This document shows, in pieces, positions 28,283 through 36,292 of a DNA stretch of 64,000 bases. The stretch is from Ruegeria sp. HKCCD8929 (GTDB lineage: Bacteria > Pseudomonadota > Alphaproteobacteria > Rhodobacterales > Rhodobacteraceae), in NCBI RefSeq assembly GCF_013031405.1, contig NZ_WPZY01000009.1:1-64000 (forward strand), in the 5' to 3' direction. The notes under the pieces were generated by a model. It made no database searches, was not told where the DNA came from, and saw only the letters and a list, made by a program, of their open reading frames with translations. Position numbers and translations under genes: made by a program. Positions within the stretch are counted from its first letter, which is position 1. Each line of letters starts with the position of its first letter.

Positions 28283-28408
28283 ATGAAGGTCAAGAACTCG
28301 CTCCGCTCGCTGAAGAACCGGCACCGTGACTGCCGGGTCGTGCGTCGCAAAGGCCGCGTCTATGTGATCAACAAGACGCAGCGCAAGTTCAAAGCTCGTC
28401 AGGGCTGA
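28283..28408 (+). CDS. rpmJ: 50S ribosomal protein L36
   Basis: A 41-residue basic protein, [20 protein letters not shown] followed by [20 protein letters not shown] and a final G. It is the long form of L36 usual in alphaproteobacteria. It keeps a single Cys rather than the zinc-binding set of the 37-residue form. AGGAGAC lies upstream of the ATG and a strong terminator follows. It is too short for many gene finders. It lies 90 bp after tRNA-Val. Confidence 0.95.
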   Translation: MKVKNSLRSLKNRHRDCRVVRRKGRVYVINKTQRKFKARQG

Positions 28409-28435
28409 GAACGTCGCATACCGAGATTTACGAAA

Positions 28436-28466
28436 GCCGCGCCTTCGGGCGCGGTTTTTCTTTTTG
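28436..28466 (+). terminator. rho-independent terminator of rpmJ
   Basis: CCGCGCC (28437-28443), loop TTCG, GGCGCGG (28448-28454), then TTTTTCTTTTT. A textbook intrinsic terminator 28 bp after the rpmJ stop. Confidence 0.93.
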
Positions 28467-28489
28467 GGCCGTCGCAGAGAGTTGGATCC

Positions 28490-28653
28490 AACAGAGGGCC
28501 GCGCCCTCCCTCGGGTGGGCGCCCGCGACGAGTGTGGTCTGCGATTTATCCTGAAAGCTCCGAACGACGTTTGAGCGGCACATGACATCGCCAGTGCGCC
28601 CTCCCGTGCGGAAGGGAGGGCGCGGCCCGGCGGGCTTTGCCCTTGATTCCGGA
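28490..28653. repeat. Long hairpin interspersed repeat, copy B
   Basis: GGGCCGCGCCCTCCC (28496-28510) pairs perfectly with GGGAGGGCGCGGCCC (28614-28628). A nested hairpin GCGCCCTCCC/GGGAGGGCGC lies at 28596-28623. It shares the boundaries AACAGAGGGC and CTTGATTCCGG and the post-stem GCCCGGCGG with copy A, 3.6 kb away, while the stem sequences differ in a compensating way. No coding content. Confidence 0.65.
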
Positions 28654-28737
28654 CCAGGAGGCCGGTGAACCGGGGCTGAGATGCGTCATTTCCGGTCACG
28701 TGTTATCCTTTGGCCAGAACAACGGAGCGGGGATGAC

Positions 28738-29898
28738 ATGTCGGGATCGGACATCAAGGTTCTTGTGGGCACCACCAAGGGCACGTTCATCGTGAATGGA
28801 GGAGCGGACCGGTCCGGCTGGACGGTCAAAGGCCCCTATTGCGATGGCTGGTCGATCAACCATGTGATCGGCGACACCGAGACCGGCACGCTGTGGGCCG
28901 GGGGTGGTAGCGACTGGCATGGCGCGGGGGTCTGGCGCTCGGACGATGGCGGTGAGAGCTGGGAGGTCACCCGGCTGACCAAGGGTGAGCAGGACGAGTG
29001 GGCCGCCAATGATCCGGGCTTTGCCGAGATGATCGGATGGACGGACGACCCGCTGCCCTTTGGCGACCGGTTCTCGCAGATCTGGTCGCTGCGCTATGCC
29101 CATGGCACGCTGCTGGCCGGGACCAAACCCGCCCGGCTGCTGGCCAGCCGCGATGGCGGGCGCACGTGGGAGACACTGGACGGTCTGACCAACCATCCTT
29201 CGGCGGACAGCTGGAACCCCGGCGGGGCGGGGCTGGTCCTGCATACCATCCTGTCCGATCCCGCCGATGCGCAAAAGCTGTGGGTCGGCATATCGGCCGC
29301 CGGGGTTTTTGCCACCGAGGATGGCGGCGAGACCTGGGAGCGGCGCAACCGGCTCTCGAACGCCGATGCCTGCAGGCATCATGACCATCCGGCGGCACCG
29401 CGGGACGGCGAGACCGGGCATTGCGTGCACAACATGATGCGGGCAAACGGGTCGGCGGATCTGCTCTATCAGCAGAACCACCACGGGGTCTGGCGCTCGG
29501 GCGACGGGGGCCGCAGTTGGGAGGATATCACAGAGGGCCTGCCCTCGACCTTCGGATTTCCGATTCATGTCCACCCCCGCGATCCCAACATGATCTGGAC
29601 GCTGCCCCTGAACGGCGACAGCATCGGACGCTATCCGCCGGATGCGGCGGCGGCGGTGTGGCGGTCCTGCGACGGCGGGCAGAGCTGGCAGGACCACCGG
29701 CAGGGGCTGCCGCAAAAGGGCTGTTTCTTCACCGTGCTGCGTCAGGCGATGGCGGGCGATACGCGTGATCCGGCGGGGATCTATTTCGGCACCAACAGCG
29801 GCTCGGTCTTTGCCAGCACCGATGAGGGTGCAAGCTGGGACGAGGTGGCCCGGCATCTGCCGACCATTCTGGCGGTCGAGGTGCTGGACCAGGCGTAG
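28738..29898 (+). CDS. BNR/Asp-box repeat beta-propeller protein
   Basis: A 386-residue protein with at least six Asp-box (BNR) repeats spread along it: RSDDGGESWE, SRDGGRTWET, TEDGGETWER, RSGDGGRSWED, RSCDGGQSWQD and STDEGASWDE. This indicates a sialidase-like or YCF48-like beta-propeller. Many such proteins are annotated as exo-alpha-sialidases without evidence, and no catalytic sialidase residues can be asserted here. There is no signal peptide. The ATG at 28738 is preceded by GGAGCGGGG. It lies 36 bp before the sulfatase gene, probably in one transcript. Confidence 0.82.
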   Translation: MSGSDIKVLVGTTKGTFIVNGGADRSGWTVKGPYCDGWSINHVIGDTETGTLWAGGGSDWHGAGVWRSDDGGESWEVTRLTKGEQDEWAANDPGFAEMIGWTDDPLPFGDRFSQIWSLRYAHGTLLAGTKPARLLASRDGGRTWETLDGLTNHPSADSWNPGGAGLVLHTILSDPADAQKLWVGISAAGVFATEDGGETWERRNRLSNADACRHHDHPAAPRDGETGHCVHNMMRANGSADLLYQQNHHGVWRSGDGGRSWEDITEGLPSTFGFPIHVHPRDPNMIWTLPLNGDSIGRYPPDAAAAVWRSCDGGQSWQDHRQGLPQKGCFFTVLRQAMAGDTRDPAGIYFGTNSGSVFASTDEGASWDEVARHLPTILAVEVLDQA

Positions 29899-29934
29899 AA
29901 CCCGGCGCCCCATTCCCCATCGGCAGGAGCCCGC

Positions 29935-31542
29935 ATGACCCGAGCACCCAATGTCATCCTGATCCTTGCCGACGATATGGGATTTGCCGATCTCGGCTGC
30001 ACCGGGTCCGAGATCAGAACGCCCAATATCGACGCGCTGGCGCGGGACGGCGCGCTGCTGACGGCCATGTATAACTGCGCCCGTTGCTGTCCGACGCGCG
30101 CCTCGCTGCTGACCGGGCTTTATCCGCACAACGCGGGGATCGGGCATATGGGCGCCGATCTGGGCACCCCCGCCTATCAGGGGTTCCTGCGCAATGACGC
30201 GGCCACCATTGCCGAGCATCTGCGCGCGGCAGGCTACCGGACCGGCATGTCCGGCAAGTGGCATGTGGGCGGTGATTTCATGGCGCGCGAGGTCGACAGC
30301 TGGCGGGTCGGCGATATCGACCACCCCACACCGCGCCAGCGCGGGTTTGACCGGTTCTACGGCATCGTGGACGGGGTCACTCACTTCTTCTCGCCGCATT
30401 ACATGCTTGAGGATGACGCCCGCGTCGAAACCTATCCCGACGACTTCTACTTCACGGATGCGATCACCGACAAAGCCATCGGGATGATCGAGGAATCGGT
30501 GGCGATGAAGCAGCCGTTCTTCCTGTATCTCGCGCATACCGCCCCGCATTGGCCGCTGCACGCCCATCCCGAGGATATCGCCCGCTATGACGGTGTCTAC
30601 GACAAGGGCTGGGATGCAACCCGCACGGCCCGGCACGAGACCATGAATGCGATGGGGCTGTTTCAGACCAACTGGCAGATCAGTCCGCGCGACACGGACG
30701 TGCAGCCCTGGGTGGCGGAAACCAACCGCGACTGGGAAGCGCGCAAGATGGCGACCTATGCGGCGATGGTGGACCGGATGGATCAGTCCATCGGCACGCT
30801 GATTGCCGCGCTGAAACGGCTTGGGCAGTTCAAGGATACCCTGATCCTGTTTCTCAGCGACAATGGCGGCTGTGCCGAGTTCATGGCCGAGGATGGCTGG
30901 GCCAAGTTCTTTCCCGACACCACCCATGACGGACGCCGGATCGCGATGGGCAACCGCCCCGATGTCATGCCCGGCGATGCGCTGACCTATCAGAGCTATG
31001 ACAGGCCGTGGGCCAATGTCTCGAACGCGCCGTTCCGGCTGTTCAAGCATTATGTGCATGAGGGTGGGATCTCGACTCCGTTGATCGCGCATTGGCCCCG
31101 CGGCTTTGCCCCGCAGGCGCCGGTGCATGCGGCCTGTCATGTGGTCGACCTCCTGCCGACGATCCTGGAGGTGACCGGCGCCGGGTATCTGAGCGAGCTG
31201 GGCGGGCACGCGATCCAGCCCTGTCAGGGTGAAAGCCTTGTGCCCCTGCTGCGCGGTCAGGCGTGGGAGCGCGAGCAGCCGATCTTTTTCGAGCATGAGG
31301 GCAACGCGGCGATCCGTCTGGGCCAGTTCAAGCTGGTGCGCCTGCATGGCAAGGACTGGGAGCTTTACGATATCGAGGCGGACCGGACCGAGTTGCACGA
31401 TCTGATCCATGCCGAGCAGGACCGCGCCCGCGATCTGATCCGGCACTATCAGGACTGGGCGGACAAGACCGGCGTGCTGGATTGGAACGCCGCCCTGCCG
31501 CGATTGCTGGCGGCCTGGGAGATGGACAGCGCCGAAGGGTGA
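29935..31542 (+). CDS. Arylsulfatase-type sulfatase
   Basis: A 535-residue type I sulfatase. The metal-binding N-terminus is NVILILADDMGFADLGCTG (Asp13, Asp14). The formylglycine motif C-x-P-x-R appears at Cys51 in RCCPTRASLLTGLYPHNAG. GKWHVGG and LFLSDNGGCAEF give further active-site residues. There is no signal peptide, so it probably acts in the cytoplasm on an imported sulfated compound. Activity requires a formylglycine-generating enzyme, which is not in this window. The substrate is unknown; the adjacent propeller protein may be a partner. Confidence 0.9.
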   Translation: MTRAPNVILILADDMGFADLGCTGSEIRTPNIDALARDGALLTAMYNCARCCPTRASLLTGLYPHNAGIGHMGADLGTPAYQGFLRNDAATIAEHLRAAGYRTGMSGKWHVGGDFMAREVDSWRVGDIDHPTPRQRGFDRFYGIVDGVTHFFSPHYMLEDDARVETYPDDFYFTDAITDKAIGMIEESVAMKQPFFLYLAHTAPHWPLHAHPEDIARYDGVYDKGWDATRTARHETMNAMGLFQTNWQISPRDTDVQPWVAETNRDWEARKMATYAAMVDRMDQSIGTLIAALKRLGQFKDTLILFLSDNGGCAEFMAEDGWAKFFPDTTHDGRRIAMGNRPDVMPGDALTYQSYDRPWANVSNAPFRLFKHYVHEGGISTPLIAHWPRGFAPQAPVHAACHVVDLLPTILEVTGAGYLSELGGHAIQPCQGESLVPLLRGQAWEREQPIFFEHEGNAAIRLGQFKLVRLHGKDWELYDIEADRTELHDLIHAEQDRARDLIRHYQDWADKTGVLDWNAALPRLLAAWEMDSAEG

Positions 31543-31572
31543 CGCTTGCGACGATTTTGTCCGAGTAATTCT

Positions 31573-31583
31573 GTCGGAAATAC
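31573..31583. promoter_or_regulatory. Shared 11-bp element upstream of the iron-binding protein gene
   Basis: GTCGGAAATAC lies 80-90 bp upstream of the ATG and also occurs at 36103-36113 upstream of the matching permease gene. It is the right half of an inverted pair TCCGA-N9-TCGGA (31560-31578). A TATAAT follows at 31604. Probably a site for an iron-responsive regulator. Confidence 0.45.
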
Positions 31584-31662
31584 TTGCATCCGGCGTGGAA
31601 TCGTATAATTGAGCAAATCAGTCGGGTTATTGCCCGTTGCACAAGAGATACTGGGACACGCC

Positions 31663-32679
31663 ATGCTGAAATCTTCCACCTGCATCGCTGCCGCGCTGAC
31701 GGCGCTGATCGCAACATCGGCCGCCGCCGAGGGCGAGCTGAACCTCTATTCGTCGCGCCACTACGACACTGATGAGCGCCTTTATACCGATTTCGAAGAG
31801 GCCACCGGCATCACCATCAACCGCATCGAGGGCAAGGCCGACGAGCTGATCGCGCGGATGGAGGCCGAGGGCGCCAACTCGCCTGCCGACGTGCTGCTGA
31901 CCGTGGACACCTCGCGCCTGGCACGCGCCAAGGAGGCGGGCATCCTGCAAGCCATCGACAGCACCACGCTGGAAGAGCGCATCCCCGCCAACCTGCAGGA
32001 CGCCGACAACCAGTGGTTCGGCTTCTCGCAGCGCGCACGTATCATCTTCTACGACAAGAACGACGTGGCCAACCCTCCGGCAACCTATCTGGATCTGGCC
32101 AAGCCCGAATACAAAGGTCTGGTCTGCATCCGCTCGTCGACCAACACGTACAACCAGACGCTGCTGGCCTCGATCATCACCCATCACGGCGCCGAAGCCG
32201 CCAAGGACTGGGCCGCCGGCGTGGTCGACAACATGGCGCGCGAACCGCAGGGCGGCGACACCGACCAGCTGCGCGGTATCGTGTCGGGCGAGTGCGAGAT
32301 TTCGGTGTCGAACTCCTATTACTACGCCCGGGCGCTGCGCAAGGACGTGAAGGGCCTGTCGGATGCGATTGACTCGGTGTCGGTGCAGTTCCCCTCGCAG
32401 GAAGCCGAGGGCGCGCATATGAACCTGTCGGGGGCCGGTGTGGCGGCACACGCGCCGAACAAGGATAACGCGGTCAAGTTCCTGGAATATCTCGCCGGTG
32501 AACAGGCGCAGGTCTATTTCTCGAACGGTAACGACGAATACCCCGCCGTCGCCGATGTGCCGCTGGCCGAGAACGTCTCGGCGCTGGGTGCGTTCAAGGC
32601 GGATGAGGTGAACCTGTCCGACGTGGCCAAGAACATCCCCGAGGCACAGAAGATCTTTAACGAGGTCGGCTGGAAGTAA
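31663..32679 (+). CDS. Fe(III) ABC transporter substrate-binding protein
   Basis: A 338-residue periplasmic ferric-ion-binding protein of the FbpA/FutA type. The signal peptide is MLKSSTCIAAALTALIATSA, then AAEGELNLYSSRHYDTDERL begins the mature part. Iron-coordinating tyrosines are expected in SVSNSYYYARALRKD. LVCIRSSTNTYNQTLLA is conserved in the family. The ATG at 31663 was chosen for the signal sequence. Its permease is encoded at 34388-36055 in the opposite direction, and no ATPase gene is present in the window. A strong terminator follows. Confidence 0.92.
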   Translation: MLKSSTCIAAALTALIATSAAAEGELNLYSSRHYDTDERLYTDFEEATGITINRIEGKADELIARMEAEGANSPADVLLTVDTSRLARAKEAGILQAIDSTTLEERIPANLQDADNQWFGFSQRARIIFYDKNDVANPPATYLDLAKPEYKGLVCIRSSTNTYNQTLLASIITHHGAEAAKDWAAGVVDNMAREPQGGDTDQLRGIVSGECEISVSNSYYYARALRKDVKGLSDAIDSVSVQFPSQEAEGAHMNLSGAGVAAHAPNKDNAVKFLEYLAGEQAQVYFSNGNDEYPAVADVPLAENVSALGAFKADEVNLSDVAKNIPEAQKIFNEVGWK

Positions 32680-32703
32680 TCTGCCGGAAAATCAGGCAGT
32701 CTT

Positions 32704-32733
32704 GGGCGCAGAGGAATTCTCTGCGCCCTTTTC
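32704..32733 (+). terminator. rho-independent terminator of the iron-binding protein gene
   Basis: GGGCGCAGAG and CTCTGCGCCC form a 10-bp stem with loop GAATT, followed by TTTTCTG, 24 bp after the stop. Confidence 0.92.
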
Positions 32734-32768
32734 TGTTTGCTTTCCATTCCAGTTCAGCGCAGCATTTC

Positions 32769-32798
32769 CGGATATGAGAATCTATTTCGGATATGAGA
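32769..32798. repeat. Two direct repeats CGGATATGAGA before the XRE/cupin gene
   Basis: CGGATATGAGA occurs at 32769-32779 and 32788-32798, spaced 19 bp, ending just before the ATG at 32800. Placement suggests an autoregulatory binding site for the XRE/cupin protein. Confidence 0.5.
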
Positions 32799-32799
32799 T

Positions 32800-33354
32800 A
32801 TGCTGGATGACCTCTCCCACCGCCTGTCACTGCGGCTGAAGGAACTGCGGCAGGGGCGCGGCTGGTCGCTGGACCAACTTGCCGCGCAGAGCGGGCTGAG
32901 CCGGGCGACCCTGTCGCGCATGGAAAAGGGTGAGGTGAGCCCGACCGCCGAAAGCCTGGGACGTTTGTGTGCCGCTTATGGCCTGCCGATGTCGCGGCTG
33001 ATGATGATGGTCGAGGAGACCTTTGCGCCCAAGGTGCCCTACGAGCGGCAGACCGAGTGGACCGATCCCGAGACCGGCTATACCCGCCGCTCAGTGTCGC
33101 CGCCTGCCGGGGGGCTGAGCGGTGAGGTGCTGGAATGCCACCTGCCGCCGGGTACGCGGATCGCCTATGACGCGCCTCCGAAACCGGGGCAGGAGCACCA
33201 TCTGATCATGCTCGACGGGGCGCTGACCCTGACCGTGGATGGCGTGCCGCATGCGCTGAGCGGCGGCGACTGCCTGCGCTATCACCTGTCAGGCACGACC
33301 GAGTTCGTGACCGCTCCGGGCCGCGGAGCGCGGTACATGCTGGTGCTGATTTGA
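32800..33354 (+). CDS. XRE-family regulator with C-terminal cupin domain
   Basis: A 184-residue regulator. The N-terminal XRE helix-turn-helix (about residues 8-62) is SLRLKELRQGRGWSLDQLAA, SGLSRATLSRMEKGEVSPTA. The C-terminal cupin sensor (about 110-184) is GQEHHLIMLDGALTLTVDGV, then LSGGDCLRYHLSGTTEF. This architecture is common in regulators of amino-acid or polyamine genes and of GNAT acetyltransferases. It overlaps the following GNAT gene by 4 bp. The start is immediately after two direct repeats. Confidence 0.9.
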   Translation: MLDDLSHRLSLRLKELRQGRGWSLDQLAAQSGLSRATLSRMEKGEVSPTAESLGRLCAAYGLPMSRLMMMVEETFAPKVPYERQTEWTDPETGYTRRSVSPPAGGLSGEVLECHLPPGTRIAYDAPPKPGQEHHLIMLDGALTLTVDGVPHALSGGDCLRYHLSGTTEFVTAPGRGARYMLVLI

Positions 33355-33866
33355 TCCGGCGGTTGGAGCGCGCGGCGCTGCCGGAGGCGCTGGAGGATTT
33401 GACCGGCCTGTTGCGGGACTGCGTGCAGGCGGGCGCCAGCGTGGGGTTCGTCCTGCCCTTCCCGGTGTCAGAGGCGCGGGCCTATTGGGCGGACCAGGTG
33501 TTTCCATCCGTGGGGCGCGGGGTCGAGCTGTTTGCGGCCTGCTATGGTGGGCGGGTCGTGGGAACGGTGCATCTGGCCATGGCGGCGATGCCAAACCAGC
33601 CGCACCGCGCAGATGTGGCCAAGCTGCTGGTGCATCCCGACGCACGGCGGCAGGGGCTGGGCCGGGCCCTGATGCAGGCGCTCGAGGCGCGGGCGCGAGA
33701 GCTGGGCAAGACGCTGCTGGTACTGGATACGCGCAGCGGCGACCCCTCGCAGGCGCTGTATCAGGGGTTGGGGTTCCAAGTGGCCGGAGAGATCCCGAAC
33801 TATTGCCGCAACACGTTCGAGGAGCTCTATGAGCCGACCACCTATCTCTATAAGGTGCTGGCGTGA
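33351..33866 (+). CDS. GNAT-family N-acetyltransferase
   Basis: A 171-residue GNAT protein. The acetyl-CoA-binding motif is VAKLLVHPDARRQGLGRALM (Q/R-x-x-G-x-G/A), and the later strand LVLDTRSGDPSQALYQGLGF also matches the fold. It starts at TTG 33351, overlapping the XRE/cupin stop (TTGA), and ends overlapping the next gene (GTGA), so the three genes are translationally coupled. The acceptor is unknown; the operon suggests a small amine or amino acid. Confidence 0.85.
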   Translation: MIRRLERAALPEALEDLTGLLRDCVQAGASVGFVLPFPVSEARAYWADQVFPSVGRGVELFAACYGGRVVGTVHLAMAAMPNQPHRADVAKLLVHPDARRQGLGRALMQALEARARELGKTLLVLDTRSGDPSQALYQGLGFQVAGEIPNYCRNTFEELYEPTTYLYKVLA

Positions 33867-34306
33867 TCGGGGTTCTGGTCCTCGCCGTGATCGCGGGCGG
33901 CGCGCTGATCGCGGCGCAGGGGCCGATCTATACCCGCATGGCCGGGATGCTGGGCGGGCCGGTACAGGCGTCGATGCTGGCCTTTGCCGTTGGGGCGCTG
34001 GCGCTTTTGGCCTTGCTTGCAGGCCTGGGCGGCCCATTTCCCCGGCGCGCGGAGATGGCGGCGGTGCCCCTTTGGGTCTGGGCTGGCGGGTTGATCGGGG
34101 TCTATGTGGTGCTGGTCTCGATCCTCGCCGTGCCACGGCTGGGCGTGGCCTCGTACATGGTCTGCGTGATCCTGGGGCAGCTTGCGGCAAGCTATGCCTA
34201 TGACCGGGCGGGAGCGTTTGGGATGGCGGCGCGGGAGTTCTCGGTGGCTAATCTGGTGGGGCTGGCAATGGTGGGTGCCGGGGCGGTGTTGGTGGTCTGG
34301 CGATGA
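33863..34306 (+). CDS. YdcZ/DUF606-type small membrane transporter
   Basis: A 147-residue protein of the DMT-superfamily DUF606 (YdcZ) group with four to five membrane segments: IGVLVLAVIAGGALIAAQGP, ASMLAFAVGALALLALLAGL, WVWAGGLIGVYVVLVSILAV, LGVASYMVCVILGQLAAS and a C-terminal helix. It starts with GTG at 33863, coupled to the GNAT gene. It probably exports a small molecule related to the GNAT reaction, but that is inference. Three tandem palindromes follow the stop. Confidence 0.85.
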   Translation: MIGVLVLAVIAGGALIAAQGPIYTRMAGMLGGPVQASMLAFAVGALALLALLAGLGGPFPRRAEMAAVPLWVWAGGLIGVYVVLVSILAVPRLGVASYMVCVILGQLAASYAYDRAGAFGMAAREFSVANLVGLAMVGAGAVLVVWR

Positions 34307-34314
34307 CACGGGCG

Positions 34315-34378
34315 AAGCCGCTTGCAAGCGGCTTAAGCGGTTTGCAAACCGCTTCAAGGCGTTTCCAAACGCCTTTTT
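34315..34378. terminator. Three back-to-back 20-bp palindromes at a convergent junction
   Basis: AAGCCGCTTGCAAGCGGCTT (34315-34334), AAGCGGTTTGCAAACCGCTT (34335-34354) and AAGGCGTTTCCAAACGCCTT (34356-34375) follow one another with 0 and 1 base between. The last runs into TTTTT, making an intrinsic terminator for the rightward operon. The leftward permease gene ends at 34388, so its transcript also enters the array. Arms of palindromes 1 and 2 can cross-pair (CCGCTT with AAGCGG). Confidence 0.8.
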
Positions 34379-34387
34379 CGCCAGCCG

Positions 34388-36055
34388 CTAACGGTTGCGC
34401 CCGACCTGACGGCAGATCAGGATCACCGGCAGCAGCCCCACGGCGAGGATGGCCAGCGATGGCACCGCCGCCCCTTCGAGCCTTTCATCCGAGGCCAGCC
34501 GGTAGGCCTGCACCGCCAGCGTGTCGAAGTTGAAGGGGCGCATGATCAGCGTCGCGGGCAGTTCCTTCATCACGTCGACAAACACGATCAGCAGCGCCGT
34601 CAGCAGCGAGGGCGTCAGGATCGGCAGATGCACCCGGCGCAGGGTGCCGAACGGGGTTTGACCAAGCGAGCGGGCGGCGGCGTCCATGTTGGAATGCACC
34701 ATGCTCTGCCCGCCTTCATAGGCCCCCAGTGCCGCTGCCAGAAACCGCACCATATAGGCCGCGACCAGCAGCCAGATCGAGCCGGTGAGCAAAAGCCCGG
34801 TGGAGATGTCGAACGTCGCCCGCATCCACGCGTCCAGCGTGTTGTCGAAGGCGGCGAAGGGCACGATCAGGCCCACGGCGATGACGCCTCCGGGCACCGC
34901 GTAGCCGAGCCGCGCCAGATAAGCCGCTGTGGCCGAGTTGCGGCCCGGTTTCAGGCGCTGGAAGAACCCCACGCATATGGCAGCGCAGACGGTGACAAAG
35001 GCGGCGGTTCCGGCCAGTGTCAGCGAGTTGCGGATGAAGCCGACATAGCGCTTCGACAGCAAGTTCTGTTCCGAATCCATCCCCATCTGCACCAGGATCA
35101 CCACCGGCAGCAGAAAGCCGAGCACCACCGGAATGGCGCACAGGATGAACGCGGCGACCGCCTGCCAGCCGTGAAGCTCGGACGCGGGCATCGCCGCGTG
35201 CCGCTTGCCCGACTGGTAGTATTTCGCCTTGCCGCGCTGGGTGCGCTCGATCACCGCAAGCAGCAGCGCGAAGCTGAGCAGGCACAGCGCCAGCTGCGCC
35301 GCCGCCGCCCGGTCGGCCATCGAGAACCAGCTGGTGTAGATGCCGGTGGCAAAGGTCTGGACGCCGAAATAGGCGACGGTGCCGAAATCGGCGATGGTCT
35401 CCATCACCGCCAGCAGAACACCGCCGGCAATGGCCGGGCGCGCCATCGGCAGCGAGACCTTCCAGAAAGCCGACCACGGGCTCGACCCCAGCGCGCGGGC
35501 CGCAAGGAAGGCGGTGGCGCTCTGCTGCAGGAACGCCGCGCGGGCCAGCAGATAGACGTAAGGATAGAGCACGAGGATCAGCATGATCGCGGCGCCCTCG
35601 GTCGAGCGGATCTCGGGGAACCAGTAGTCGCGCGGACCCCAGCCGGTCACCTGCCGGAGCGTGGATTGCACGATGCCGGGGTGATCCAGCACGAAAGTAT
35701 AGGCATAGGCCAGCACGTAAGCGGGAAAGGCCAGCGGCAGAACCAGCGCGATCTCCATCAGGCGGACGCCGGGAAAGCGGGTCATGGTCACCAGCCAGGC
35801 CGCGCCCACGCCCAGACAGAAGGTGCCACAGGCCACCAGCCCCACCAGCAGCAGCGTGGTCAGCGCATAGCCGGGCAGCACCGTTCTGATCAGGTGCGAG
35901 ATCGTGTCGGTGCCGCCGGTGATCGCCGCCAGCGCCACGGCCAGCATCGGCAGCAGGCAGGCCGCCGCCACGGCAAAGGCGATCCCGCCCAGCACCCGTG
36001 TTCCAAGCGCGTTGCGGTGGCGTGAGCCCTGTTCTGAATACTCGATATCGGCCAT
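34388..36055 (-). CDS. Fe(III) ABC transporter permease (fused two-domain)
   Basis: A 555-residue inner-membrane permease with about 12 membrane segments and two permease modules in one chain, as in FbpB/AfuB. The two EAA-type loops are FLAARALGSSPWSAFWKVSL and DAAARSLGQTPFGTLRRVHL. It would accept Fe(III) from the binding protein at 31663-32679. The start at 36055 (MADIEYSEQ) is preferred over an upstream start. Notably it converges on the binding-protein cluster rather than following it, and the ATPase is absent nearby. Confidence 0.9.
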   Translation of the reverse strand: MADIEYSEQGSRHRNALGTRVLGGIAFAVAAACLLPMLAVALAAITGGTDTISHLIRTVLPGYALTTLLLVGLVACGTFCLGVGAAWLVTMTRFPGVRLMEIALVLPLAFPAYVLAYAYTFVLDHPGIVQSTLRQVTGWGPRDYWFPEIRSTEGAAIMLILVLYPYVYLLARAAFLQQSATAFLAARALGSSPWSAFWKVSLPMARPAIAGGVLLAVMETIADFGTVAYFGVQTFATGIYTSWFSMADRAAAAQLALCLLSFALLLAVIERTQRGKAKYYQSGKRHAAMPASELHGWQAVAAFILCAIPVVLGFLLPVVILVQMGMDSEQNLLSKRYVGFIRNSLTLAGTAAFVTVCAAICVGFFQRLKPGRNSATAAYLARLGYAVPGGVIAVGLIVPFAAFDNTLDAWMRATFDISTGLLLTGSIWLLVAAYMVRFLAAALGAYEGGQSMVHSNMDAAARSLGQTPFGTLRRVHLPILTPSLLTALLIVFVDVMKELPATLIMRPFNFDTLAVQAYRLASDERLEGAAVPSLAILAVGLLPVILICRQVGRNR

Positions 36056-36091
36056 GGCGGGTCGGTTGCGGGATTGCCTTTGCCTCTTATT

Positions 36092-36113
36092 CGACCAGAT
36101 TGGTCGGAAATAC
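36092..36113. promoter_or_regulatory. Palindrome and shared element upstream of the iron permease gene
   Basis: CGACCA-GAT-TGGTCG (36092-36106) is a perfect 6-bp-arm inverted repeat. It overlaps GTCGGAAATAC (36103-36113), the 11-mer also found upstream of the iron-binding protein gene. It lies 37-58 bp before the permease ATG, where a repressor would act. Confidence 0.45.
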
Positions 36114-36292
36114 CAGTGCCCCTGCCGCGCAATCGCATGGCCAGGGCCAAAAAATGCCACCGCAGCAGAGCCGGGGCCGGGCCGAAAGCGTGCATGGATC
36201 TTTCGATTTCAGGATGCCCCGGACGGTCGGTTGGCCGGTATTCAGCGACGCGCTACTGATCTCGCTCTTTTCGATGATGATCGCGGACGGGC

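Noticed and set aside
28738..29898. Calling the BNR protein a sialidase
   Set aside because: Asp-boxes are structural and occur in many propellers; no sialidase catalytic set or secretion signal was seen.
28696..31446. A 916-codon leftward frame opposite the BNR protein and sulfatase
   Set aside because: Repetitive, proline/arginine/histidine-rich translation with no domain; the + strand genes have clear motifs.
34315..34378. Possible mini-CRISPR from the three similar 20-bp units
   Set aside because: The units are palindromes without spacers (0-1 base between) and with different sequences; no cas genes in the window.
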